64,000 nt of DNA. It comes from PoT sp049331405. GTDB lineage: Bacteria > Planctomycetota > Planctomycetia > Isosphaerales > Isosphaeraceae. Positions 1 to 7,392 of this stretch are shown piece after piece. The stretch covers positions 5,084,001-5,148,000 of the forward strand of contig NZ_CP186274.1 of assembly GCF_049331405.1 (NCBI RefSeq). The letters are read 5' to 3'. The notes beneath the pieces were generated by a model that ran no database searches, was not told the DNA's origin, and saw only the letters and a list, made by a program, of their open reading frames with translations. Both the position numbers and the translations under genes were made by a program. Each line of letters begins with the position of its first letter. The stretch's first letter is position 1.

Positions 1-150
1 GTCGAAGTGGCTGCTCCGCGCATAGGCCTCGGCCGTCATGCCGCCCTTGATGGCCAGGAGGGTCGGGCGGAAGCCGGGCCGGGCGACGAACAGGAGCTTC
101 GCCCGCTCCTCGGTCGGCTGCGACTCGACGTGGATCGCGATCGTCGCCAT
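1..150 (-). CDS. Hypothetical protein, N-terminal part only (runs off the window)
   Basis: The first 50 codons of a leftward gene are visible and the rest lies beyond the left edge. The protein begins MATIAIHVES and has no motif I recognise. The ATG overlaps the TGA of the zinc-finger gene upstream by one base (TGATG), the usual translational coupling in this operon. It is therefore likely the next gene of the same transcript. The reading frame is open throughout and GC-rich at third positions. Confidence 0.7.
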   Translation of the reverse strand, partial: MATIAIHVESQPTEERAKLLFVARPGFRPTLLAIKGGMTAEAYARSSHFD

Positions 151-806
151 CAGGCCACCTCGCTGGGGTGAGAGGTTTTGGCCGGCGACATGGGCATCAG
201 CAGCCCTTCGACGCCTGGCTCGACTTCGAAGCGAACCGGCTGGGCGGCACCGACCACCTCGATCTCATCTGAGAACGGCGGCCGAGGGACGAAGAGTTCG
301 ACCTGATGCTTGAGGAGAATCCCCAGGTATATCGGATTGAGTGAAACGCCCTCCGCGACAGCGACGGACGAGTGCTTGTCGAGGTCGACCTTGGTGCCGT
401 GGCAATCCGAGCAGATCGCACCGTGGCGTTGGCAGCAGGGGCAGGTCTGAAGGCCGGTCCCCTCGCAGTGTGGGCATCGGTCCAGGCCGTCGAGCGTCGG
501 GGTTGGAACCGGCTCGGTCTCCCAGCGATCGCGGCCGACGAAGAGGTCTGCGACATGCTTCGGGAACTTCCTGTCGTCGGGTGACGGTAGCGCGTCGCAC
601 ACCTCCTTCGTCGCGGCGACCCGGACCATGATGCGGCCGTCCGTCGCATAGATATGCCCATCCATCTCGAACGGTAGTTCCAGGCTATACCGGTGGTGCT
701 CCTCGTCGATGCAGTCGCGGAAGATCGGCGGAAGCAGGTCGAACACAGGATGCTTGCTGATTTGTTCCTTGCTCAACTTCTGAATCTCAGCCTTCGCTAC
801 CATCAT
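150..806 (-). CDS. Protein with DnaJ-type cysteine-rich zinc finger
   Basis: A 218-residue protein. Residues 111-135 hold cysteine pairs spaced like the DnaJ central zinc finger (CPHCEGTG, then CPCC, then CSDCHGT). The N-terminal part has a stretch with YATDGR that loosely recalls DNA-clamp-like folds; that comparison is only an impression. No J-domain is present, so it is not a DnaJ chaperone. I chose the ATG at 806 because a purine-rich Shine-Dalgarno (GGGGGAGGGG) lies just upstream and because it overlaps the stop of the preceding 63-codon gene. Its role in the element is unknown, perhaps nucleic-acid or protein binding. Confidence 0.75.
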   Translation of the reverse strand: MMVAKAEIQKLSKEQISKHPVFDLLPPIFRDCIDEEHHRYSLELPFEMDGHIYATDGRIMVRVAATKEVCDALPSPDDRKFPKHVADLFVGRDRWETEPVPTPTLDGLDRCPHCEGTGLQTCPCCQRHGAICSDCHGTKVDLDKHSSVAVAEGVSLNPIYLGILLKHQVELFVPRPPFSDEIEVVGAAQPVRFEVEPGVEGLLMPMSPAKTSHPSEVA

Positions 807-994
807 CCCCTCCCCCACACCATCGAGATCACCCGCATCACCCACGAGCCGGCCCGGGCACGCCGCCCCGACCTCCGCTCGACCACCACGAAGACCTCGC
901 TCCACCGGGCCAGCGACGGCCCGGTCAGCACCACCGACCACTGCTTGCGCTCGCTCAATCCAGGGTCTCCGAGGACTCGGTTGTCACAGGTCAC
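803..994 (-). CDS. Small basic hypothetical protein
   Basis: A 63-codon gene that begins with GTG and ends inside the start of the zinc-finger gene. Both ends overlap their neighbours in the GTGA/ATGA manner: the GTG at 994 overlaps the stop of the coiled-coil gene, and its TGA at 803-805 overlaps the ATG at 806. This double coupling is the main evidence that it is real. The protein is Arg-rich with hydrophobic patches (WSVVLTG, VFVVVERRSG) and matches nothing I know. Confidence 0.65.
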   Translation of the reverse strand: MTCDNRVLGDPGLSERKQWSVVLTGPSLARWSEVFVVVERRSGRRARAGSWVMRVISMVWGRG

Positions 995-1482
995 GACACG
1001 GGGCCGGGCGTGATGTGGGCCGTAGTCGGCCGCAGCTCGGCCGGCACCTCATACCGCTTGACGAAGTCTTCAGGCTTCAGGACGACAGCACCAAAGCCGT
1101 CGGCGTCAAACACGACCCATTCGCCTTGAATTCGATCGTCATATTTGAAGTCGGCGACATGAGCCGGGAGTCCCCGGGCATCACGTCTCTGGTATTGCTC
1201 GCCGACTTTGATAGTGTGCGTTCGGCCGTCCACGAAGACCCGACGGAAAGGCTGAGCATCGGCCGAGGTCGAGCTCGGAGACCACGGTTCCCCGGCCTCG
1301 TATTTCTTCATCAGCATGTCTTGCCGCTCACCCCATTCGATCCGCTTGGCCTCGACCGAAGTGCGATACCGGTCGTTGGCGGCCCGGATCTCGGTGTCAC
1401 GCTGAGCCTCGAGTTGGGTGACCGCGGTATGATAGGCGTCCGCTATCGCCCACAACTTGTCGTACAGCTCGTCCGTCGTCAT
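991..1482 (-). CDS. Hypothetical protein with N-terminal coiled coil
   Basis: A 163-residue protein. The first 60 or so residues are rich in E, K, R, A and Q with heptad-like spacing (QLEAQRDTEIRAAND), predicting a coiled coil. The remainder has several aromatic residues and ends EVPAELRPTT. The start at 1482 forms an ATGA overlap with the stop of the gene upstream, which favours it over the longer upstream extension. No enzymatic motif is visible. Confidence 0.7.
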   Translation of the reverse strand: MTTDELYDKLWAIADAYHTAVTQLEAQRDTEIRAANDRYRTSVEAKRIEWGERQDMLMKKYEAGEPWSPSSTSADAQPFRRVFVDGRTHTIKVGEQYQRRDARGLPAHVADFKYDDRIQGEWVVFDADGFGAVVLKPEDFVKRYEVPAELRPTTAHITPGPVS

Positions 1483-1772
1483 GCCGTCACCCGCCCTTCT
1501 CTCTTCGTCGGCTCTTCGTCGATCGTCCCCGGCGTGTAGCACCACCTGGGCAGCTTCTCGATCACGCGCAGGAACTTCTCGGCCTCGGCCTGCGTCTCGA
1601 ACCTCGCGGCCCTGTGAGCCATCCGCGTCGTCCTGCACCGCTTGAACCTGGGCAGCGGGACCATGCGGATCTCGCCGCCGAACTCGCGCCTGCTCGTCAT
1701 GAAGATCACGTGGTTGCCCGTCGGAGGTGCGGGCTTGGTCGGCTTCTTCTTCTCCGCGACTTGCCCCCCCAT
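1479..1772 (-). CDS. Small basic hypothetical protein, start affected by a G7 run
   Basis: A 97-residue Lys/Arg-rich protein if it starts at ATG 1772. A better-placed ATG lies about 20 bases upstream and overlaps the TGA of the previous gene (ATGA). It reads MSKQKWGG and then leaves frame at a run of seven G (1764-1770). One extra G would join the two as MSKQKWGGQVAEKKK. Either the true start is 1772 or the run is miscalled or slippery. The body has a pattern of a small domain (FETQAEAEKFLRVIEKLPR) resembling a DNA-binding or adaptor fold, but I cannot name it. Confidence 0.6.
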   Translation of the reverse strand: MGGQVAEKKKPTKPAPPTGNHVIFMTSRREFGGEIRMVPLPRFKRCRTTRMAHRAARFETQAEAEKFLRVIEKLPRWCYTPGTIDEEPTKREGRVTA

Positions 1773-1782
1773 TTTTGCTTGC

Positions 1783-2214
1783 TCATGCCATCACCTTCCC
1801 TTCCATCACCTCGAACCTCTCGAGCATGATCTGCACCATCCGGAAGTCGCGATTCATCCCGAGCTTGAACGTGCCCAGCGACCTCGCCCCCGGCCTGAGT
1901 CGCTTGACGCAGGTGAGGACGTTCGACTGCACGAAGTCGGCACGCCAGAGGACGAGGTATCTCGCCCCGTCGTCCCCCTCGGCGTAGAAGAACCCGGTGC
2001 CGACCTCGAACGTCCTCGCCAGCTCCACGAACGCCGGGTGCCATTCCTCCCGGAAGAGCTGGGCCTGCCGGTTGCTGTGGGCGTGCCAGGTGAGCCGGCC
2101 TTGGTCGGTCTTCGCGAGGTCGATGCCGTGCGCTCGGCTGGCCTCGAGGCGGTCGACCTCGAGCAGGGAGTCGAGGGCGGCGAGGGTGATGGGGTCGGGC
2201 TCGATCCGGTGCAT
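1783..2214 (-). CDS. Hypothetical phage-type protein
   Basis: A 143-residue protein starting MHRIEPDPIT, five bases after the stop of the release-factor-like gene. The stretch RLTWHAHSNRQAQLF followed by FVELARTFEVG and ARYLVLWRADFV suggests a compact alpha/beta domain. I recognise no family. The longer upstream extension of the frame is a GC-rich shadow and is not used. Position inside the coupled operon supports reality. Confidence 0.65.
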   Translation of the reverse strand: MHRIEPDPITLAALDSLLEVDRLEASRAHGIDLAKTDQGRLTWHAHSNRQAQLFREEWHPAFVELARTFEVGTGFFYAEGDDGARYLVLWRADFVQSNVLTCVKRLRPGARSLGTFKLGMNRDFRMVQIMLERFEVMEGKVMA

Positions 2215-2219
2215 GGCGG

Positions 2220-2687
2220 TCAGGCCCCCATCGCGAGCTGTGTTTCGATCGCCTTGACGTGTAGGAGCCTCGCCCGCAGGAGGCCGTCGAGCTTGCCGTC
2301 GAGGACCTGGCGGGGATCCCCCTTCCACTCCGTCTCGTGGTCGATGACGCGGCGGTCGCCCGCGAGGACGTAGCTCCGCATCTGGGCCCCGAACGAGACG
2401 TCCGGCTTCCGCTTCCAGGCGTCCTTGACCGACTGGCCCCGCTGGATCAGCCAGAGGCGGAGGATCTTCTCCTTCAGGGCCTCGAGGGCGATCTCGTCGT
2501 TGGCGTGCTGCGATCGGTCGCTGCGGGACTCGGCGAAGATCCCGGTCGGGATGTGCGTGTATCGCACCGCCGAGTCCGTTTTATTTTGGTGCTGGCCGCC
2601 CGGCCCGCCGGCGCGGAACGTGTCACGCCGGAGGTCCTTCTCGCGGAGGATCACGCGGTAATGGGCGGGATGCTTGGTCGCTTTCAT
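2220..2687 (-). CDS. Class I release-factor-like protein (GGQ domain; ArfB/PrfH type)
   Basis: A 155-residue protein made almost entirely of an RF-1-type peptidyl-tRNA hydrolase domain. Residues 26-41 read AGGPGGQHQNKTDSAV, carrying the universally conserved GGQ (residues 30-32) that enters the ribosomal peptidyl-transferase centre. It lacks the codon-recognition domains of RF1 and RF2, so it resembles ArfB (YaeJ) or PrfH, which rescue stalled or damaged ribosomes. The basic C-terminal tail typical of ArfB is not obvious; the tail reads HVKAIETQLAMGA. RF-like proteins are known in some phages. Sitting in a phage-like operon, it could rescue ribosomes during infection or counter host translation shut-off (inference). 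Confidence 0.85.
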   Translation of the reverse strand: MKATKHPAHYRVILREKDLRRDTFRAGGPGGQHQNKTDSAVRYTHIPTGIFAESRSDRSQHANDEIALEALKEKILRLWLIQRGQSVKDAWKRKPDVSFGAQMRSYVLAGDRRVIDHETEWKGDPRQVLDGKLDGLLRARLLHVKAIETQLAMGA

Positions 2688-2724
2688 GGTCCACTTTCGC
2701 TCCTGAGTATGATTCGAACTCGCC

Positions 2725-2928
2725 TCAGTCCTCGGCCCACTCTTCCTTCGTCGCCCGGATCACCCCGAAGGCCTCCTGCTCCTTCAGGAGCGGATCCACG
2801 GCGGTCCAGGCCCCGTCGCCCTCGCTGCAGGTGTAGCGGGCCTCCTTGCGGCTCCCCTTGGACTCGTTGGCACGCCGGGGGATGTTGTCGGCCCCGACGA
2901 ACCAGAGGAGCTTTTGCCCGCCCGTCAC
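2725..2928 (-). CDS. Small hypothetical protein
   Basis: A 67-codon gene with a GTG start at 2928 that overlaps the stop of the GIY-YIG gene (GTGA). The product (VTGGQKLLWFVGADNIP...) is charged with single Trp residues and has no recognised motif. The longer upstream extension of the frame lies within the neighbouring gene and is a shadow. Confidence 0.6.
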   Translation of the reverse strand: MTGGQKLLWFVGADNIPRRANESKGSRKEARYTCSEGDGAWTAVDPLLKEQEAFGVIRATKEEWAED

Positions 2929-3509
2929 GGCTCGTCGGCCCAGGCGGGCGGCCAGTTCACGCGGGTCGCGTTGCGAAAGCCCCTGTTCGTGAGTCGCAAG
3001 GGCGATTTGACGGCAACAAATGTCTTGATCACATCCAACTCGCTGAATTGGACCGACACCTTGTATTGCTCGTCGGAACCATCGGTATCCGCAACGCAAC
3101 CGATGCCGTAATTCGGGTGCCACAATTCATTGCCAATGCATACGATTTCCTTTTCTTCAGACCAGAGGTCGCTGATCGGAGTGCCTGGCCAACGCGACTG
3201 CGGCAAGGTGCTAATAGCCGCCTTCTGTGGCGATGATAGGGGTGACGCCTTGCGTGCGTCCTCGATCAGCCGGACCACCTCCGAGACGAAGTTGGCATCG
3301 GCCTCGAACCATTCCCCGAGGCCGCGGTGAGCGGAGAAGCGTGCGTGGAGCTGGGCTTCTTCATGCTCCCCGCCCGGTATCGTCCCCATCAACTTCAGCG
3401 GGTTGGGGTTGCCCGTCTGGAGCGCGGCCAATCGCTTCCTCGGGTCTCTGGCCGTCCCGATCTTTATGGCTCTCGCGACCCGATCGCGGATGAAGTAGAC
3501 GTGAGGCAT
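2925..3509 (-). CDS. GIY-YIG/T5orf172-type protein with C-terminal CarD/Tudor-like domain
   Basis: A 194-residue protein. Residues 1-70 match the T5orf172/MUG113 branch of the GIY-YIG superfamily: VYFIRD, then IKIGTARDPRKRLAALQTG, then EAQLHARFSAHRGLGEWFEAD. This family includes nicking or structure-specific nucleases and phage proteins fused to DNA-binding domains. The C-terminal third contains W-H-P-N-Y-G-I-G followed by a short beta-rich segment, like the small barrel of CarD and of the UvrD C-terminus. It may bind DNA or RNA polymerase. A second GIY-YIG protein lies at 16.55 kb. The start at 3509 is the only good ATG. Confidence 0.8.
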   Translation of the reverse strand: MPHVYFIRDRVARAIKIGTARDPRKRLAALQTGNPNPLKLMGTIPGGEHEEAQLHARFSAHRGLGEWFEADANFVSEVVRLIEDARKASPLSSPQKAAISTLPQSRWPGTPISDLWSEEKEIVCIGNELWHPNYGIGCVADTDGSDEQYKVSVQFSELDVIKTFVAVKSPLRLTNRGFRNATRVNWPPAWADEP

Positions 3510-3849
3510 CGCTTCTTACCCCAGAAAGAAACCGAAAGGAAATCCGGGAAAACCTGGAAAAACTCGCCAAAGCAAAGGAAAGAAAGAGGAATCGACGCGA
3601 GGCTTGAACCCGCCGCCCGGCCTGCCGGATCGACTAGTGAACGATTCTTTCCGCGATGGGCGCTCTTTATTGTTGCCAGCGAGGGCGATGCGATCCCTCG
3701 CACCTCAGCCCATCGCCACCACGTCGCCCCGGCCTGGACGATCCGTCATCCGGCCGGTGCGACGACCCCCAAGCTGCTCACGCCCGTCCGGGCAACGCGA
3801 TGTCGGGCGAACTCCTGAAGGGGGCATCAGGACGCCCGTGCTGGTTGGT
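3510..3849. other. Intergenic region with tRNA-like fold
   Basis: No convincing gene. It holds an A/G-rich leader just upstream of the GIY-YIG gene, a tRNA-like folded segment (3589-3647, listed separately), and a run of C residues at the end of the helicase gene. The short frames crossing it on the plus strand are shadows or have poor composition. Confidence 0.6.
3589..3647 (-). other. tRNA-like element with T-arm-like hairpin (no full cloverleaf)
   Basis: Read on the minus strand, GAATCG and CGATTC close a 59-base segment. Near its 3' end is a hairpin with a five-pair stem GCGGG/CTCGC around the seven-base loop TTCAAGC, which fits a tRNA T-arm. A second hairpin (CCGG-CAGG-CCGG) lies in the middle. 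I could not place a D-arm or a standard anticodon loop, so this is not a normal tRNA. It may be a reduced tRNA-like RNA, a degraded tRNA or a coincidence. Confidence 0.3.
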
Positions 3850-5439
3850 TCACCCCCCCCCCTTGCCCCAGAGCCGGTCGAGGGCGGCCGTGGCCTCCCT
3901 CTTGGACATGTTCCTGGCCTCGGCCGCGGCGACGCCGTTGCGGATCAGGTGGGCCACCTGCTTGGGGGTCGCCAGCCCGAACTTCCTGCGGTCCGAGAGC
4001 ACGTCCAGGAGTCGCGAGAGCCTACGCCTCGACAGCGTCTCGGGGCTCGTGATCCCGAACGTCAGCGCGTACTCGATCTGCTTGTCGGTCGGCGGGTCGT
4101 GGCGGGCGTCGGTGTTGCCACGCATGACCACCCCGAGGGTCTCGGCGGTCGCGAGCGGGTCGTAGCTGACGCGGCGGTACTTCACCTGGCGCTCCCGGGC
4201 CTGGATGCGGAGCACCTGCCGCTGCTGCTGGGTCGCCCTCGCCTGCTCGATCGCCTCCATGAGGTCGCTGCCGGGCTTGGCCTTGAGCAGCTCGTCGGCG
4301 ATGTCGAGGACCTCGCCGTCCGTGTCCGTCGTGTCGAAGAGGTCGGCCGGGCGCACCAGGTCGTGCTTCTCGGTCAGGAAGTTGAAGTCGACGAGCAGGC
4401 AGTCGGCCTTGCCCGGCGCCAGCCTCGTCCCCCGCCCGACCATCTGGCTGTAGAAGGCCCGGCTCTTGGTCGGCCGGCAGAGCCCGATCGCGGCCGTCGT
4501 CGGCGCGTCGAACCCCTCGGTGAGCAGGTTGCAGTTGGCGAGGACCTGGAGGTCCCCCGCCTTGTATCGCGCGATCTTCTCCGCCCGGTCCGGGCAGTCG
4601 CCCGAGATCCAGTCGGCGGCCAGGCCGATCGACTGCATCGCCGAGGCCATCGCCATGGCGGACCCCACGTCGGGGGTGAAGGTCAGGGTCTGGCGGTCGC
4701 CGACCTCCTGGCGGATCGCGTTGGCCAGGGTGTCGATCAGCGGGGCGATCCGCTCCTCGAGGTCGGCCTGGTTGAAATCGCCGCCCGTGGTGCGGATCCC
4801 GCGGAGGTCGATCCCCACGTCGCACTGGACGAACCGGAGCCGCGAGAGGTAAGGCCCGGGGGCGGGCGCCGTCATCGCGTCCCAGATCGACATCTCGTAG
4901 GCGACCGACTCGAAGACCGTCGTCAGCTCGTCCTCGTCCGCCCTGTCCGGCGTCGCGGTGACGCCGAGCACCTTGGCGGACCGGAAATGCTTGATGATGT
5001 TCTGATAGGTCTCGGCCGTCGCGTGGTGCGCCTCGTCGACGATGATGAGCCGGAAGTGGTCGCGGTCCCAGCTCTTGAGCCTGGCCCGCTGGAGTGTCTG
5101 CACGGTGCCGACGACCACGTCGGGGTCGAACATGGCCCGTGCGTGGGACCCGGCCCGCTCGACGCCCGCCACGATGCCGACGCGTTCGAGCGTGTTCACC
5201 GCCTGGTCGACCAGCTCGCCGCGGTGGGCGAGGATCAGGACCCGGCCCCCCTTCTCGACAACGGCCCGGCTGATCTTGGAGAAGAGCACCGTCTTGCCCG
5301 TGCCCGTGGGCAGGATCACGAGCGTCGACTTGCGGCCCCCGGCGAACTCGCGCCGGACGGCCTCGGTGGCCTCGACCTGGTAGGGCCGGGCGGTGAGCGT
5401 GTCGGCCCCCATCTCCGGGCCGGCGAACAGCGTCGTCAT
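3850..5439 (-). CDS. Superfamily 2 DEAD/DEAH-box helicase
   Basis: A 529-residue ATP-dependent helicase. Motifs seen in order: Walker A PTGTGKT (about residues 44-50), motif Ia (LILAHRGELVDQA), Walker B DEAHH (about 136), motif III-like TATPDRADEDE, motif V region (TEGFDAPTT) and motif VI QMVGRGTR. This matches the phage and UvsW/ResIII-like SF2 helicases. The C-terminal 150 residues are Arg-rich with repeated helices that could bind DNA or a partner. It sits between a primase-polymerase/HTH pair and the GIY-YIG gene, consistent with replication or recombination of the element. The product ends Gly-Gly-Gly within a C-run. Confidence 0.92.
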   Translation of the reverse strand: MTTLFAGPEMGADTLTARPYQVEATEAVRREFAGGRKSTLVILPTGTGKTVLFSKISRAVVEKGGRVLILAHRGELVDQAVNTLERVGIVAGVERAGSHARAMFDPDVVVGTVQTLQRARLKSWDRDHFRLIIVDEAHHATAETYQNIIKHFRSAKVLGVTATPDRADEDELTTVFESVAYEMSIWDAMTAPAPGPYLSRLRFVQCDVGIDLRGIRTTGGDFNQADLEERIAPLIDTLANAIRQEVGDRQTLTFTPDVGSAMAMASAMQSIGLAADWISGDCPDRAEKIARYKAGDLQVLANCNLLTEGFDAPTTAAIGLCRPTKSRAFYSQMVGRGTRLAPGKADCLLVDFNFLTEKHDLVRPADLFDTTDTDGEVLDIADELLKAKPGSDLMEAIEQARATQQQRQVLRIQARERQVKYRRVSYDPLATAETLGVVMRGNTDARHDPPTDKQIEYALTFGITSPETLSRRRLSRLLDVLSDRRKFGLATPKQVAHLIRNGVAAAEARNMSKREATAALDRLWGKGGG

Positions 5440-5460
5440 TCGGGCGAACCTCCGGTCCTG

Positions 5461-6450
5461 TTACTTGATCCAGTAGCCTCGCCCGTAGCACTTCGGGCAC
5501 TGGCCGAGCATCCCGATCGTCCCGACGCCGCCGCACCCGCCGTCCTCGGTGCTCGGGCAAGGCAGCCAGTGCCGGGGGTGGTCCGTCTTGAGGAAGCGCG
5601 ACAGCCGATAGGCGTAGCCGGAGGACGACGAGCCCCCGAGCCGCCTGGCGAGATTCAGGGCCCGCCTGGCGTGGTGCAGGAACGTGCCCCTGGCGGGCTC
5701 GAGCCGGCGATAGAGCAAGGCGTCCGCGTCGAACGTGCGGCGGAGCGACTCCGCGATGAGCGGCCGCGCGGGCAATCCCTCGAGCCAGGCCGCGTCATCC
5801 TCGGCCTCGTCCCCTTCCGTCGCCTCGCCGCCGGTGCCCATGGGCACCGCTTCGGCCTCGGCCTCGGGCGTGGGATCCGGCTCCGGCTCGGTGATCTCGA
5901 CCGTCGCGTCCGGCGCGATCCGCCCCGCGGCCCTGGCCCTGGCGATCGCGGGCGGATCCTCCGAGGCGACGCCGTTGACGAGCGTCCCGCCCTGCCGGTG
6001 CCCATGGGCACCGCCCTCGGGCCTGGGCAACTTGCGGTCGACCGTCTCCTGGACGTGCCTCGCGGTGAGCCTCCCCTCGGGGGCGGTGGCCTTGGCCTCC
6101 TCCCAGACCTCGGCCCGCTTGCCCGGCTCGATCGCGGCGAGGGGGCGGAGCTGGCGTTCGGGGATCCTCGGCTGAGCCGGGGCGGTGCCCATGGGCACCA
6201 CCTCCTGCTCGATCAGGGCGGCGGCGATCTGGCGGTTGATGTAGTTCTTGGACCGGCCGAACTCGCCGGCGATGCACTCGGCCCAGCTCGGGTAGCCGAG
6301 CGCCTTCCAGCCCTCGCGGTCCCTCAGCTCGAGCGCCATCTCGCGGATGTCGTCGAGCCCCTTGCGGATGACCTGGCAGGTGGCGAGGGCCTCCTCGCGG
6401 TTCATCGGCTTCTGGACGGTGACGGAGACGGTCGCGGCGGCATTGCTCAT
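5461..6450 (-). CDS. HTH (ParB/KorB-like or DUF3102-like) protein with C-terminal zinc ribbon and palindromic inserts
   Basis: A 329-residue protein. The N-terminal 70 residues contain a helix-turn-helix-like block (YPSWAECIAGEFGRSKNYIN) of a kind common in plasmid partition and phage proteins. The middle is low-complexity, Pro/Glu/Ala-rich. The C-terminus has C-x(n)-C cysteine groups (CPSTEDGGC and QCPKCYGRG) forming a probable zinc ribbon. The start at 6450 overlaps the stop of the primase-polymerase gene (ATGA). Three copies of the 16-base palindrome GGTGCCCATGGGCACC lie inside the gene (5833, 5997, 6184). They are read as VPMGT twice and as GAHGH once, so insertion occurred in two reading frames. 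A partition or copy-control role is possible but not shown. Confidence 0.75.
   Translation of the reverse strand: MSNAAATVSVTVQKPMNREEALATCQVIRKGLDDIREMALELRDREGWKALGYPSWAECIAGEFGRSKNYINRQIAAALIEQEVVPMGTAPAQPRIPERQLRPLAAIEPGKRAEVWEEAKATAPEGRLTARHVQETVDRKLPRPEGGAHGHRQGGTLVNGVASEDPPAIARARAAGRIAPDATVEITEPEPDPTPEAEAEAVPMGTGGEATEGDEAEDDAAWLEGLPARPLIAESLRRTFDADALLYRRLEPARGTFLHHARRALNLARRLGGSSSSGYAYRLSRFLKTDHPRHWLPCPSTEDGGCGGVGTIGMLGQCPKCYGRGYWIK
5833..5848. repeat. Palindromic repeat GGTGCCCATGGGCACC, copy 1
   Basis: A perfect 16-base palindrome inside the HTH/zinc-ribbon gene, read in frame as Val-Pro-Met-Gly-Thr. It lies in a low-complexity linker. Identical copies occur at 5997, 6184, 15416 and 29871. 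Confidence 0.9.
5997..6012. repeat. Palindromic repeat GGTGCCCATGGGCACC, copy 2
   Basis: The same perfect palindrome in the same gene, but read in a different frame (Gly-Ala-His-Gly-His). This shows the DNA sequence, not the peptide, is what is conserved. Confidence 0.9.
6184..6199. repeat. Palindromic repeat GGTGCCCATGGGCACC, copy 3
   Basis: A third copy in the same gene, read as Val-Pro-Met-Gly-Thr, close after the helix-turn-helix block. Confidence 0.9.
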
Positions 6451-7382
6451 GACGACCTCCTCGCGCCGAAGCGCTCGCCGAGGTCCGCGACCGCCTCGCG
6501 CCAGTCGCCGTAGACGCCGAGCCGCACGCCCAGCTCGAAGAGGCTGATGGAACGCTCGCCCGGCTCCCAGTACCTCCCGGTCTCGATCGAGACGGACGCC
6601 GACGGCGTGCGGTCCTCGCGGTGGATCGCGTGGCACTGGCACCAGCCGGCGGAGTTCGCCGACCTCGAGGCGAGCCGCACGCCCCAGCCCTCCGCGACCG
6701 AGAGCTTGTCGCCGATCGCGTCGAGCACGTCGTTCGCCTGGTATCGCCCCACGACGGCCTGGTCGACCTGGCGTTTGGCGGGGACGAACGAGGCGGCGGG
6801 CGTCGCGGCCGGGGGCCTCGGGGCCTGGATCGGCGGGAGGTCGAGGATCCACTTCGGGCAGGGGGCGGGCATGGGCAGTCGCGCCGGGCTCTGGGCCTTG
6901 GACGAGAACCGGTATCGCTCCCCGGTCCTCGGGTGGATCGACGGCGGGGCGACGATCAATGAGCGGTCGCAGAGCCGCTCGACGGCCGAGTGCTCCCCCT
7001 CGCCCTTCCAGAGGAACGCCTTGGGTAGCTCGCGGCCGAGCCAGTTCGGCAGCCGGAACCAGAGGTGCAGGCCGTCGCCGCCGCTGTGCGTCGACCAGGT
7101 CGTCGGCACCGGCATCCCGCGGGAGAGGAACCAGTCGCGGGCCTCGGGCCCGTCGAGGTCGATGACGAGGAGCCTCCATCGGCGGCCGGTCATGACCTGG
7201 ATCGACGGGGTCTCCCACTGGTCGAAGAGGTCGGCCGGTGCCGGCTCCTCCCACCACCGCGCGAACCGCACGAGCGGGCGCTTGGCGTCCTGCCTCATCG
7301 GCAGCGGGTTGAACCCCCGCTGCCTGTAGAAGGTCGCCCAATTGCGGGCCAGGGCGACGTCTTGATCCGTGACGATGGACAT
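6447..7382 (-). CDS. Bifunctional primase-polymerase (Prim-Pol) like protein
   Basis: A 311-residue protein. The N-terminal half matches the Prim-Pol catalytic domain of archaeo-eukaryotic primases: a Lys/Pro-rich entry (GFNPLPMRQDAKRPLVRF), the metal-binding pair D75 and D77 in VIDLDG, and SGGDGLHLWF with H106. These make short primers and extend DNA in plasmids and phages. Near residues 238-255 is a Cys-His-Asp segment (CQCHAIHREDRTPSASV) resembling the CHC2-type zinc region of primases. The ATG at 7382 is preferred. The stop overlaps the HTH gene, and the Rad52-like gene lies ten bases upstream, giving a compact replication cluster. There is no helicase domain; the separate SF2 helicase may supply that. 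Confidence 0.85.
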   Translation of the reverse strand: MSIVTDQDVALARNWATFYRQRGFNPLPMRQDAKRPLVRFARWWEEPAPADLFDQWETPSIQVMTGRRWRLLVIDLDGPEARDWFLSRGMPVPTTWSTHSGGDGLHLWFRLPNWLGRELPKAFLWKGEGEHSAVERLCDRSLIVAPPSIHPRTGERYRFSSKAQSPARLPMPAPCPKWILDLPPIQAPRPPAATPAASFVPAKRQVDQAVVGRYQANDVLDAIGDKLSVAEGWGVRLASRSANSAGWCQCHAIHREDRTPSASVSIETGRYWEPGERSISLFELGVRLGVYGDWREAVADLGERFGARRSS

Positions 7383-7392
7383 GGCGAGAACC

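Noticed and set aside
3589..3647. A complete tRNA gene
   Set aside because: Only the T-arm and closing stem can be drawn; no D-arm and no anticodon loop with the usual T33.
3604..6513. A 969-codon plus-strand open frame opposite the helicase and HTH genes
   Set aside because: It is the antisense shadow of GC-rich genes: low-complexity Arg/Gly/Pro/Leu composition, no domain, and the minus strand has clear helicase motifs.
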